A stretch of 64,000 nt of DNA from Geomonas azotofigens. GTDB lineage: Bacteria > Desulfobacterota > Desulfuromonadia > Geobacterales > Geobacteraceae. The stretch is from NCBI RefSeq assembly GCF_018919395.1, contig NZ_JAHLME010000003.1, positions 62,001 through 126,000 on the forward strand, written 5' to 3'. Shown in pieces: positions 1 through 8,014 of the stretch. The translations under genes were made by a program, and so were the position numbers. The notes below the pieces were generated by a model. That model saw nothing but the letters and a program-made list of their open reading frames with translations. It ran no database searches and was not told the DNA's origin. Position 1 is the stretch's first letter. Each line of letters starts with the position of its first letter.

Positions 1-4
1 GCTT

Positions 5-1222
5 CTAAACTATGGAAAAGTTGGTGTGGATGGTCTTTTGCAAATCCTCGATGAGGAGCAGCGCCTGTCTCATCCGTTCCCTCTCGTCACTGGGGAGCGA
101 GTACGGGTTCAGGTAGTAGGCGTCGTTCTGAATCCCCTTGATCACCTTGATCTGGAGCAGGATGCGGTGCTTGGTGAGGATACGGTAGGCGGCCACGAGC
201 CCGCGCGCCATGTTGGCGGAGAAGCTGTGCTCCTTTTCCAGGAGCTCGATCCGCGTCACCGTCGAGGTGGCGGGGATCCCCTGGTTGATGGCCAGGATGC
301 GCACGTTCATCACCAGGGGAGCCCAGGCCAATAGTTTCAGGTTGAAGGAGCCCTTGTGCTCGCCGCTTCCCTCGGTCCAGAACCGCTTCAGGAAACCAAG
401 GGCCAGCTTCATCTCGGTGGCGGCCTTGGCCATGCCCCAAAGGGCCATGAAGTAGTCCTGCAACAGGGCGCGGATCAGGGAGACCAGCTTGCCGGCCAGT
501 TCGGCGTCGCCGGCCACGAAGCGGGCGTCGGAGAGGACGATGAGGTCCATCATGTTCTTGCCGTAGTCCTCGGTCTCGTAGCGCACGATGGCGTGCAGAC
601 GGCGCTGCCACTGCGACAGTGAGCCGCGCCAGTTGTCGTTGACCGGCATGATCCCGCCGCTGCACTTCTTGAAGCCGATCTCGGCCAGCCGCTCCACCAG
701 GATCCGGCTGTACTCCTGGAAGTAACGGTCGGCCGCCTCGCCCCCGTCGTCGCTGTAGACGATCAGGTAGTCCTGGTCGGTGATGAGGGTCTGCTCCTCG
801 CGGCCGTCGCTCCCCATGCTGATGAGGGCGAAGGGGACCGGCGGGGGGGAGGGCATCTCCGCCGCGACCAGTTCCAGCGCCCGCCCGGCCAGGGCGTCGC
901 GGTACCAGGTGCAGTTCTCGTGCAGGGCGGTGACGGAGTAGAAGTTGAGGAAGCGCTCCATCTCGAGGAGGTTCAGTTCCTCGTGGAGCTTCAGGAGCGC
1001 CGCATAGTCGGTCTCGGCCGCCACCCGCTCGATGATGGCTTCTTCCCGCCCGGAGTACAGGCGCAGCTTGCCCAGCTCCTCGGAGGTGTGCCACACCAGC
1101 CCTTCCAGCAGCTTCTTCCCCTCGTCCCGGTCCAAAAGCGGCAAGAAGGCATGCACCTCCCCCAGCAACTCCGAAAGGAGTTCCCCGTCGCCTGGCTCCG
1201 GTGGGTAGATCTGATGGGGCAT
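5..1222 (-). CDS. DUF294-type nucleotidyltransferase-like protein
   Basis: 405 aa. The motif GSDGREEQTLITDQD at residues 137-151 is the GSxGRxEQ...TDxD signature of the DUF294 nucleotidyltransferase-like fold, related to the GlnD/GlnE catalytic domains. Residues 1-120 are helical and about 260-400 fit the companion C-terminal helical domain. Many family members also carry N-terminal cNMP-binding and CBS domains; this one has none. The ATG at 1220-1222 follows an AAGAGGTGG ribosome site. It lies downstream of the acetate symporter on the same strand but behind that gene's terminator. DUF294 proteins often neighbour acetate symporters in proteobacteria, so a signalling role tied to carboxylate uptake is plausible. 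Substrate unknown. Confidence 0.8.
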   Translation of the reverse strand: MPHQIYPPEPGDGELLSELLGEVHAFLPLLDRDEGKKLLEGLVWHTSEELGKLRLYSGREEAIIERVAAETDYAALLKLHEELNLLEMERFLNFYSVTALHENCTWYRDALAGRALELVAAEMPSPPPVPFALISMGSDGREEQTLITDQDYLIVYSDDGGEAADRYFQEYSRILVERLAEIGFKKCSGGIMPVNDNWRGSLSQWQRRLHAIVRYETEDYGKNMMDLIVLSDARFVAGDAELAGKLVSLIRALLQDYFMALWGMAKAATEMKLALGFLKRFWTEGSGEHKGSFNLKLLAWAPLVMNVRILAINQGIPATSTVTRIELLEKEHSFSANMARGLVAAYRILTKHRILLQIKVIKGIQNDAYYLNPYSLPSDERERMRQALLLIEDLQKTIHTNFSIV

Positions 1223-1370
1223 GCGCGGCCACCTCTTATTAAATCTGCTGGCGTTGATTCTACAGAAAAAAACGGTGATGTAAAACTGTTTTGCTGATAA
1301 CCAGAACGATTCGTTGACTTTTTTCCACTCGGTGCAGCTGGGAAGGGGAAGAAACGATTAGGCGCCGGAC

Positions 1371-1401
1371 AAAAAAATTGGGGAAGGTTTCCCTTCCCCA
1401 A
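1371..1401 (-). terminator. intrinsic terminator after actP
   Basis: Perfect 10-bp stem (TTGGGGAAGG / CCTTCCCCAA, loop TTTC) at 1378-1401. Seven A residues precede it on the plus strand, giving a T-run after the hairpin on the minus strand. It lies 25 nt beyond the actP stop. Confidence 0.85.
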
Positions 1402-1426
1402 TTCCATGCTGCCGTGTTGCTGGAGC

Positions 1427-3421
1427 TTAGTGCTCGACTGCCTTGGCCATACCCAAACCGGTGTTCTGGCGGACGTAGACCTCGTCGAACATCTCCTCCG
1501 AGCGCCTGTTCGGGAAGGCCAGGGCGCCCAGGATGGCGGCCATGAAGCCCAGCGGGATGGAGATGATGCCCGGGTTCTTCAGGGTGAAGAGCGGCTTGTC
1601 CAGGCCCACGATCGAGGTGCCGTCCTGCTGAGCGTCGACCTTCGCCTTGGCGAGCGCCTTGGCGTCCTTCTCGGAGAGGGTCTGGCCGGCAGGAAGTGCT
1701 GCCTGCTTCTTCTCCATGGCGGCTACCACCTTCTTGGCGCCGGCGGCTACCACTTTCGGGTAGGTCATGTTGGGGGATACCATCACCAGGCCGATGGAGG
1801 CGATGGTGCCTACCAGCAGGCCGGAGATGACGCCGCCGGTGTTGAACTTCCTCCAGAAGAGGGACAGGATGACGACCGGCAGGTTGCCGGAGGCGGCGAC
1901 GGCGAAGGCCAGTGCCACCAGGTGGGCGACGTTCTGCTTCTCGGCAGCGAGGCCGATCAGGATGCCGCAGGCGCCTACCACGAAGGAGGTGGCGCGGGCT
2001 GCGAAGACCTGCTCGTGCTGGTCGGCGTGGCCGTCCTTGATCACGTTCACGTAGATGTCGTGGGCGATGGCCGCGGAGGCTGCCAGTACCAGGCCGGAGA
2101 CCACGGCGAGGATGGTGGCGAAGGCGACGGCGCACAGGAAGGCGAGGAAGAGATCGCCGATGACCGGGGCGATGTCCGCGCCCATCTGCTGCGCCAGCAT
2201 CAGGGTAGCCATGTTGCCGCCCGGGTCGATGGCGGTGATCCCCTGCGGGGTCAGGTGGATGGCGGCGCCGAAGCCGAGCAGGGTGGTCAGGATGTAGAAG
2301 CCGCCGATGATGAACATGGCGATGATGACGGACTTACGTGCGGCCTGCGCGGTCGGCACGGTGAAGAAGCGCATCAGGATGTGCGGCATGCCGGCGGTGC
2401 CGAGCACGAGGGCCATGCCCAGGGAGATCTGGTCGAGCGGGTTCTTGAGGTACAGACCGGGCTCGAGGAAGCGCTGCCCGGCGTCCATGCCGGAGAGGAT
2501 GACGCCGTCTTTGAGCACCAGCTTGGAGACGTGGTCCTGGATGTCCGGGCTGGACACGATGGTGGAGAAGAAGCCGATCGGGTTGAAGCCCGCCTTGATC
2601 ATGACCAGGAAGGAGAGCAGGAAGGCGCCCGACATGAGCAGGCCCGCCTTGATGATCTGTACCCAGGTGGTGGCGACCATGCCGCCGAAGACGACGTAGC
2701 CGACCATGAGGACGCCGACGCCGATGATGGACATCTTGTAGGGGATGCCGACCAGAAGGGCCATCAGCTTGCCGGCACCGACCATCTGTGCGGTGAGGTA
2801 GAAGGTGGAGACCGCGACGGTGGAAATGGCGGCGAAGGCGCGTACCGGCTTGGGCGAGGTCCTGAAGGAGAGGATGTCGCCGAGGGTGTACTTGCCCGCG
2901 TTGCGGCAGGGTTCCGCCACGATCAGAAGCACCGTGATGTAGGCCACCAGCCAGCCGACCGAGTACATGAACCCGTCATAGCCGTAGAGCGAGATGAGGC
3001 CGGAAATACCCAGGAAGGAGGCCGCCGACATGTAGTCGCCCGCGATGGCCCAGCCGTTCTGGGTGCCGGTGATGCCGCCGCCCGCTGCGTAGAAGTCCGC
3101 TGCGGACTTGGTCTGCTTGGCTGCCCAGACCACGACGCCCATGGTGACGGCGATGATGATCATGAACATGCCGATGGTGATGGTCTTGTTGGTCTTGAGC
3201 TCTTTCTTGACCGGTGCGGGTGTCGCGGGGGCAGGGGCGGCCACGGCAGCGGCCGTGTTGGCCGCCGGTGCGGCTGCGGTCGCGGCGGGTGCTCCCTGGG
3301 CTGCCGGGGCACTCATCGCCGGCGCTGCGCCGGCTGCCGGCGCCTTCTGCTCATCTGCGTAGGCTGCTGCGGCTACCGAGAGGGCCAAGCTGGCTGCTAT
3401 GAATATCTTCTTGATGGTCAT
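1427..3421 (-). CDS. actP: sodium:solute symporter, acetate permease family (ActP-like)
   Basis: 664 aa, SSS-family sodium/solute symporter of the ActP branch, predicted to import acetate or similar short carboxylates. The SSS core starts near residue 80, with KSAADFYAAGGG at about 105 and GDYMSAASFLG at about 129, followed by many membrane helices. ActP of E. coli is about 550 aa. The extra length here is a signal-peptide-like N-terminus (1-22) plus an Ala/Pro-rich stretch (about 26-72) before the first core helix, and a charged Ala/Lys-rich insertion of about 60 residues before the last helix. AAAGGAGG precedes the ATG. The gene lies 16 nt downstream of its DUF485 partner, as in yjcH-actP. 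Substrate is inferred from family and context. Confidence 0.87.
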   Translation of the reverse strand: MTIKKIFIAASLALSVAAAAYADEQKAPAAGAAPAMSAPAAQGAPAATAAAPAANTAAAVAAPAPATPAPVKKELKTNKTITIGMFMIIIAVTMGVVVWAAKQTKSAADFYAAGGGITGTQNGWAIAGDYMSAASFLGISGLISLYGYDGFMYSVGWLVAYITVLLIVAEPCRNAGKYTLGDILSFRTSPKPVRAFAAISTVAVSTFYLTAQMVGAGKLMALLVGIPYKMSIIGVGVLMVGYVVFGGMVATTWVQIIKAGLLMSGAFLLSFLVMIKAGFNPIGFFSTIVSSPDIQDHVSKLVLKDGVILSGMDAGQRFLEPGLYLKNPLDQISLGMALVLGTAGMPHILMRFFTVPTAQAARKSVIIAMFIIGGFYILTTLLGFGAAIHLTPQGITAIDPGGNMATLMLAQQMGADIAPVIGDLFLAFLCAVAFATILAVVSGLVLAASAAIAHDIYVNVIKDGHADQHEQVFAARATSFVVGACGILIGLAAEKQNVAHLVALAFAVAASGNLPVVILSLFWRKFNTGGVISGLLVGTIASIGLVMVSPNMTYPKVVAAGAKKVVAAMEKKQAALPAGQTLSEKDAKALAKAKVDAQQDGTSIVGLDKPLFTLKNPGIISIPLGFMAAILGALAFPNRRSEEMFDEVYVRQNTGLGMAKAVEH

Positions 3422-3437
3422 GTCCTGTCCTCCTTTC

Positions 3438-3749
3438 CTAGAGATGTAATTCGTCGATCAGTTCCCTGGTCAACCGGTCAAAGTCCTTGTTGGCGACGTG
3501 CGAGTAGTAGAGTGCAATCCCCCAGGAGACGAAGAACTGGGAGAGTGCGAAGATGTACCCGAAATTGATGACGCCGATGATTTTGACCTTGAAGATTCCC
3601 GGTGTGTAGGCCGCCCCGATGGGGAGCAGGAAATAGTACACACAGGAGAAAATCCACCACCCGAAAAGGAAGGCCGTCTTCTTGTGATGTAGCTCCACGA
3701 ACTTGGGATTTTTTGCGATTGCTTTCCAGTCGTACTGTTTTTCTGCCAT
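3438..3749 (-). CDS. DUF485 membrane protein (YjcH-like symporter partner)
   Basis: 103 aa with two hydrophobic segments (about 29-47 and 62-82) and a charged N-terminus, the DUF485/YjcH pattern. These proteins almost always precede an ActP-type symporter and are presumed accessory subunits. An in-frame GTG nine bases upstream lies inside the AAAGGAGTG ribosome site, so the ATG at 3747-3749 (MAEKQY) is the better start. The gene is the first of a two-gene operon with actP, 16 nt apart. Its promoter must lie in the long AT-richer leader to the right. Function beyond the conserved pairing is not known to me. Confidence 0.88.
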   Translation of the reverse strand: MAEKQYDWKAIAKNPKFVELHHKKTAFLFGWWIFSCVYYFLLPIGAAYTPGIFKVKIIGVINFGYIFALSQFFVSWGIALYYSHVANKDFDRLTRELIDELHL

Positions 3750-4553
3750 GGTTGTCACTCCTTTCTCAGTAAGATGCGTTGCGGCGGCGTCCCGCCCCTC
3801 TGGTTTCAGTTCCCGATAAATCCCCCTTTCCGATCTCTAAATTTTGTTTCTAAAACCGTCTAAGCTGTTTTGCTGAAAATGGTTAAAGCGTTCTGTTTGG
3901 AGCGCTGCTTTGCAAGTTGCTGTTTTTGCGGAGTTGACTCGTTTGGGTGGCCCGTCGGTGCGTTCGGCGTCGGTCCTTGGCCCCCTCGCATTTTGCGTAT
4001 ACGTGAGTTTGTTGTATCACATGATTTTCAAATGTACAATAAAAATAAACAGCGTTCTAAATAAATTGATACCCAAAAAACGGGTTGTTCTACGATCTGG
4101 TTGCGTGCAACTATTTTAAATCACAACTCAAAAAAGAAAAGCACCCGTTAAATTATTTTTTATTATTGTTGGGCGGCGGCACGGGATGGCCGATTTTGGA
4201 GGTTTTCGTGGTGCCGTTTTGCGATCCGCTCAAACGCTGTCGCATTATTGTGTCAAACATTCCGGTTACTCAATTTCGTGGTCCGTCACGGCCGCCAACG
4301 CACTATTCCACGGTAAAGACGTTGTTCCTTGGAGCCAGCGGCAGGTTCCGGACTGGCTTTGGGAACTCCATGTATCTTAGTGAGGCCTGCTGATGCATGG
4401 CAATGAGTGGAAAGGTCGGGAGTGATGGGGAAATGGTACTGAAAAAGATGATCGTTGTGAGAGTACTGTGAATGTCGTGATGGTGAGATATTATGAAATA
4501 GATTTAAGTAGGTGACGGCGTTTTATTTGATAGGTATTTGGTGTGGAGAAATG
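3750..4553. other. long AT-richer intergenic region upstream of DUF485-actP
   Basis: About 800 bp without a convincing gene, clearly more AT-rich than the flanking DNA, especially 4000-4180. Open frames here (for example 4085-4393 plus) lack a ribosome site and have unusual composition. The actP promoter, on the minus strand, should lie here, but I see no clean -35/-10 or -24/-12. Single TTTTGC or TTTGCA half-sites occur near 3868-3930, resembling halves of the dyad at 6380-6566; no full dyad is present. Confidence 0.5.
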
Positions 4554-4590
4554 GAAAAACAAAGGGGAAGCCTGGATAGGCTTCCCCTTT
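4554..4590 (-). terminator. intrinsic terminator after the 350-aa membrane protein gene
   Basis: Perfect 12-bp stem (AAAGGGGAAGCC / GGCTTCCCCTTT, 6-nt loop) at 4561-4590, followed on the minus strand by GTTTTT. It closes the 6218-4617 operon. Confidence 0.88.
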
Positions 4591-4616
4591 CGGTACAGTC
4601 GCATGTCGAGAAATAA

Positions 4617-5669
4617 CTACACGTGTTTTTCCGTTGTCAGTCTGCGTGACGGTCCGTTCATCCGGATGGCCGCGGCGAACTCCATCCAGAAGATGAGATA
4701 GATGGAAACCATCAGGGAGAGCCCGATGTTGGCGTTCTCCGGCCCGAGCGCCTTGCTCAGGATGGGCGAGGCGAAGCCGGCGCCCAGGGTCCCGGTGGCC
4801 CGCTCCAGGAGGTAGAAGACGGGGAGGGTGATCAGAGTCCCGGCGAACATGATGGCGATGCCGCGTCCCCGTTTCACCCAGTACTTGGGCGAGAAGCCGA
4901 ACATGCGCATGAATATCACCACCAGGATGATCCAGACCGAGTAATCCACCGCCGCGTCCGGGAGCGCCAGCTTGTTCTTGACCAGGGCCACCTCGAGGAT
5001 GGTGACCGCGAAGAGCAGCACGAACATCCAGTTGAACTTCTCGTTGGCCTGGGTCTGCCAGTTGCGGCTGTCCGGTGCGGCGGTCTCGCGCATGGAGTGG
5101 TTCGGCGTCCCCAGCGCGGAGAAGAGGATGGCGAACCAGATGCCCGCGTTGTGGAACAACAGCGAGGCGTGGTTGCCGGCGACGTTGGCGATGCGGGACA
5201 TGGGGTCGCGGGCGAAGTCGGCGGCGATGCGCATCAGGAACAGGTTCACGATCACCGAACACATGATGATCACGGTCAGGGTGAAGATGCGTCGCGGCAG
5301 GAGGTACGGGTCGATGCGGTCCGGGAAGCCCAGGATGAAGGCGAACCAGATCAGGTACATGATGAGCGGGATGCCGAGACAGATGCCGTACACCGAGTTG
5401 CCGGCGAAGTCACCGTTTTGGGCGTAGATGATGTACTTCTCGTCGTTGTCCGGGTCGGTGTTGACCGCCTGGACCACTTCCTTGGGTACCTTCTTCACGT
5501 GGGGGAGGAGCCCCATGCCGTACCAGCCATGGTCGCCCTGCGTGGTATCCACCACCCAGTACTGGTCCCCCATCATCTCGTCGAGTCCCTGGAAGATCCT
5601 GAGCGAGAAGGTCGCGCAGAGAACGACGACGAGTAGCAGAAGAATCACGTTTGAAAATTTCATCGGCAT
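4617..5669 (-). CDS. uncharacterised multi-pass membrane protein
   Basis: 350 aa; I do not recognise the family. The N-terminus is a hydrophobic anchor (about 7-22). A soluble segment rich in D, W and G (about 28-90, with DQYWVVDTTQGDHGWYGMG) follows, then about six or seven membrane helices, and a basic C-terminus. A notable segment is GNHASLLFHNAGIWFAILFS, where His and Asn enter a membrane helix. The ATG at 5667-5669 is preceded by AGGAGG at 8-nt spacing. It is the last gene of a three-gene unit started by a sigma-54 promoter and closed by a strong terminator, and it lies between a double-Cache kinase/regulator pair and ActP. A transport or redox membrane role linked to carboxylate use is only an inference. 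Confidence 0.85.
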   Translation of the reverse strand: MPMKFSNVILLLLVVVLCATFSLRIFQGLDEMMGDQYWVVDTTQGDHGWYGMGLLPHVKKVPKEVVQAVNTDPDNDEKYIIYAQNGDFAGNSVYGICLGIPLIMYLIWFAFILGFPDRIDPYLLPRRIFTLTVIIMCSVIVNLFLMRIAADFARDPMSRIANVAGNHASLLFHNAGIWFAILFSALGTPNHSMRETAAPDSRNWQTQANEKFNWMFVLLFAVTILEVALVKNKLALPDAAVDYSVWIILVVIFMRMFGFSPKYWVKRGRGIAIMFAGTLITLPVFYLLERATGTLGAGFASPILSKALGPENANIGLSLMVSIYLIFWMEFAAAIRMNGPSRRLTTEKHV

Positions 5670-5700
5670 GTGATGTTCCTCCTAATCGGCGCCGGGCGCG

Positions 5701-5952
5701 TTATTCCTTGTGGGTGGTCCAGAACATGGAGACCGCGTTGGCGGCAAAGAGGCCGTAGAGCCACATGGTGTTCCAGGCAGGCCCGGACCAGTGGCTGCCG
5801 CGTCCGCCGCCGACCACACCGGAGGCGATCACGATGCCGATCATGGCGGTGAAGGCTACCATGGCGACGGCGCGCAGGATCGCCGAGTTGCGCCAGGTAT
5901 GCCGCTCCAGCTCCTCAAGCCTCGAGAGCAGTTCAAGTTCTTTTTCACTCAT
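5701..5952 (-). CDS. small two-helix membrane protein, hypothetical
   Basis: 83 aa. A short charged coiled region (MSEKELELLSRLEELERH) is followed by a hydrophobic helix (about 26-48), a Gly/Ser/Trp-rich turn (GGGRGSHWSGPAWN) and a second helix (about 60-77). AAAGGAG precedes the ATG. It is the middle gene of the sigma-54 unit, 31 nt upstream of the 350-aa membrane protein, so it may be a small subunit of the same complex. I do not recognise the family. Confidence 0.75.
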   Translation of the reverse strand: MSEKELELLSRLEELERHTWRNSAILRAVAMVAFTAMIGIVIASGVVGGGRGSHWSGPAWNTMWLYGLFAANAVSMFWTTHKE

Positions 5953-6020
5953 CGCCGTTCTCCTTTTCCATAGTAATGCAGGGCTGCTTTGATTCGCCCC
6001 CGCCCGGATTCACCCGTCGG

Positions 6021-6218
6021 CTACACCAGGCAGAGGTTGGAATCGAGTTGTCCCACCGGCACCCGGTCGGACAGCTCCTGGTATTTGAGGCACTCCCGGT
6101 GACGGCAACTGCAGAAGGTGATGATCTGCTTGACGTCGTGCGGCGAGATGTAGCCGCAACCCACGTCGCAGTAATCATCATTTTTGCCGAAGAAGGGGCA
6201 GACCGTTGCTTCCTGCAT
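6021..6218 (-). CDS. small cysteine-rich protein, hypothetical
   Basis: 65 aa with Cys at 7, 17, 21, 37, 39 and 44, in the order C-x9-C-x3-C, then CSCRHREC. This suggests a bound metal or Fe-S centre. No signal peptide. The start (MQEATVCPFF) has GAGG four bases upstream, rather close. It is the first gene behind the sigma-54 promoter at 6269-6284, with a leader of about 40 nt. A longer frame in another phase covers the same bases, but the Cys spacing and promoter position favour this one. No family recognised. Confidence 0.65.
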   Translation of the reverse strand: MQEATVCPFFGKNDDYCDVGCGYISPHDVKQIITFCSCRHRECLKYQELSDRVPVGQLDSNLCLV

Positions 6219-6268
6219 AGGACCTCATACCTTTTACAACGTAAAGAAAGGGTGACGTAGACAGTATT

Positions 6269-6284
6269 AGCAACTGCCGTACCA
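6269..6284 (-). promoter_or_regulatory. sigma-54 (-24/-12) promoter of the 6218-4617 operon
   Basis: On the minus strand the sequence reads TGGTACG-GCAG-TTGCT, one mismatch from the consensus TGGCACG-N4-TTGCW with exact GG-to-GC spacing. Expected start of transcription is near 6258, about 40 nt before the first gene. The gene for a sigma-54-dependent regulator ends 310 bp upstream on the same strand. Confidence 0.8.
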
Positions 6285-6379
6285 ATTTGCCGTTTACCTC
6301 CTTTATCGTTGTAAAGTGCAGTTAAAACAGCGCGTTGTGCGGCGGCCGTCGCGTGCTGCCACGAGCGCCGGGCGGGGGT

Positions 6380-6397
6380 TTTTGCAGAATCGCAAAG
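6380..6397. promoter_or_regulatory. activator-site dyad, copy 1
   Basis: TTTTGCA-GAAT-CGCAAAG, a 7-4-7 dyad centred about 130 bp upstream of the predicted sigma-54 transcription start. It shares its pattern with the three other copies. Confidence 0.6.
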
Positions 6398-6517
6398 AAA
6401 GATTAAAGGGGGATCCGGCGGGAGTTAACCTTCGAGGGGACACGGCGATTTCGGAGGGGCGGTTTAAAATGGCGTTAAAACGGTAGTTTGTGCGGTTGGT
6501 GCGGGGGGAGTGCCTGC

Positions 6518-6535
6518 ATTTGCACGCGTGCAACG
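6518..6535. promoter_or_regulatory. activator-site dyad, copy 2
   Basis: ATTTGCA-CGCG-TGCAACG, the same 7-4-7 dyad, centred about 270 bp upstream of the predicted start and 31 bp (about three helical turns) from copy 3. Confidence 0.55.
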
Positions 6536-6548
6536 ACGCGGCGCCGGT

Positions 6549-6566
6549 TTTTGCAATGCTGCAAAA
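6549..6566. promoter_or_regulatory. activator-site dyad, copy 3
   Basis: TTTTGCA-ATGC-TGCAAAA, a perfect 7-bp dyad with a 4-bp centre, lying 30 bp beyond the stop codon of the regulator gene. Confidence 0.62.
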
Positions 6567-6594
6567 GCGGGCGCCCTGTTTCCGGCACGCATTT

Positions 6595-7977
6595 TCAGCT
6601 GTTGTACTCGTCCTTCCTGATCCCGTATTTCTTGATCTTTCTATAGATGGTGGCCATGTTGGTGCCCGCTTCCTTGGCGGCCGCCTCCACGTTGCCCTGG
6701 TTCTTGCGCAGAAGCCCTCTCAGGTACTCGGTCTCGAAGCGCATCAGCGCCTTGGAGTATTCCCCCTCCTCGGAGAGCGGCTCGCCCGCCGTGTCGTTGG
6801 GGACCACCTCGATGAACTGGGACAGCACCGGCAGGGTGATGTAGTCGCTGCTTTCCATGGCGATGCACGCCTCGATCACGTTCTTGAGCTGCCGGATGTT
6901 GCCCGGCCAGGCAAAGTCCACCGCGGCCTCCATGGCGTCGTGGGTGAGCCCCTTGATGTGGGTGCCGAACTTGGAGTTTTGCAGCGAGATGAAGTGCGCG
7001 GCCAGCAAAGCGATGTCGTCCCGGCGCTGGCGCAGCGGGGGGAGGTGGATGTTGACCACGTTCAGGCGGTAGTAGAGGTCCTCGCGGAAGTCGCCCGCCT
7101 TGACGGCCTGCTTCATGTCGGCGTTGGTGGCCGAGAGGATGCGGACGTCGACCTTGGTCGGCGTGGGGTCCCCGAGCCGGTTGAACTCCTGCTCCTGGAG
7201 AAAGCGCAACAGGGTCTTTTGCACGGTCATGGGGAGGTTGCCCACCTCGTCCAGAAAGAGCGTCCCCCCGTCGGCGGTCTCCAGGAGGCCGCGCCGGTTC
7301 TCGGTGGCGCCGGTGAAGGCCCCCTTCTTGTAGCCGAAGAGCTCGCTCTCCAAAAGGGAAGCGGGGAGGGCGCCGCAGTTGATGGCGACGAACTTCTTCT
7401 CCTTCCTGGGGGAGTTGTAATGCACCGCCTGGGCGATCAGCTCCTTGCCGGTGCCTGACTCGCCGGTGATGAGCACCGAGGTGTCGCGCACGGCGAGCTT
7501 CTCGACCCGCTCCAGCACCTCCTTCAGCGCGGTCGAGGCGCCGATGATGTTGCCGAAGTTGAAGCGCCCCACCAGTTCCTCGCGCAGTTCGCGGTTCTCC
7601 TCCATGAGCCGGGTGTGCTGCAGGGCGTTCTTGACCCGGTACAGGAGCTCCTCGGGCTCGAAGGGCTTGGTGAGCATGTCGTAGGCGCCTTTTCTCAAGG
7701 CCTGGATGGACATCTCCACGGTGGCGTAGGCGGTCACCATGATCACCGGAATGGCGGGGTCCTTCTGCTTCACCTTCTGCAGCAGTTCCAGCCCGTCCAT
7801 CCCCGGCATCTTGATGTCGGTGACCAGGAGGTCCCACTGTCCGGCCTGGAAGCTCTCGGCGGCCTCGAAGCTCCTGGTGAACGCGGACACCGCGTACCCG
7901 TTATCCGAGAGGACCGCCTCCATCATCCGGCACAGCCCCTCCTCGTTGTCTACCAACATCACCCGTTTCTTGGTCAT
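6595..7977 (-). CDS. sigma-54-dependent response regulator (NtrC family)
   Basis: 460 aa with receiver, AAA+ and HTH domains. The receiver (1-120) has D10-N11 and phosphoacceptor D54 (LVTD). The AAA+ domain has Walker A GESGTGKE at 172-179, an intact GAFTGA sigma-54 contact loop at 219-224 and Walker [11 protein letters not shown] near 237. A Fis-type HTH is near 425-455 (GNVEAAAKEAG...TIYRKIKKYG). It lies 37 nt downstream of its kinase on the same strand. The sigma-54 promoter at 6269-6284 and the dyads at 6380-6566 lie directly downstream and are its likely target. Another dyad at 10164-10181 suggests control of its own operon. Confidence 0.93.
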   Translation of the reverse strand: MTKKRVMLVDNEEGLCRMMEAVLSDNGYAVSAFTRSFEAAESFQAGQWDLLVTDIKMPGMDGLELLQKVKQKDPAIPVIMVTAYATVEMSIQALRKGAYDMLTKPFEPEELLYRVKNALQHTRLMEENRELREELVGRFNFGNIIGASTALKEVLERVEKLAVRDTSVLITGESGTGKELIAQAVHYNSPRKEKKFVAINCGALPASLLESELFGYKKGAFTGATENRRGLLETADGGTLFLDEVGNLPMTVQKTLLRFLQEQEFNRLGDPTPTKVDVRILSATNADMKQAVKAGDFREDLYYRLNVVNIHLPPLRQRRDDIALLAAHFISLQNSKFGTHIKGLTHDAMEAAVDFAWPGNIRQLKNVIEACIAMESSDYITLPVLSQFIEVVPNDTAGEPLSEEGEYSKALMRFETEYLRGLLRKNQGNVEAAAKEAGTNMATIYRKIKKYGIRKDEYNS

Positions 7978-8014
7978 GGACCTACTCCGTCAGCCGCGCT
8001 CGGGCGGCGGTAAT

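Noticed and set aside
1406-3568. 720-aa open frame antisense to actP
   Set aside because: Shadow of a membrane protein gene in GC-rich DNA; no ribosome site and biased Asp/Gly/His composition.
4085-4393. 102-aa open frame in the AT-richer region
   Set aside because: No ribosome site, no family resemblance, and overlapping frames of equal quality.
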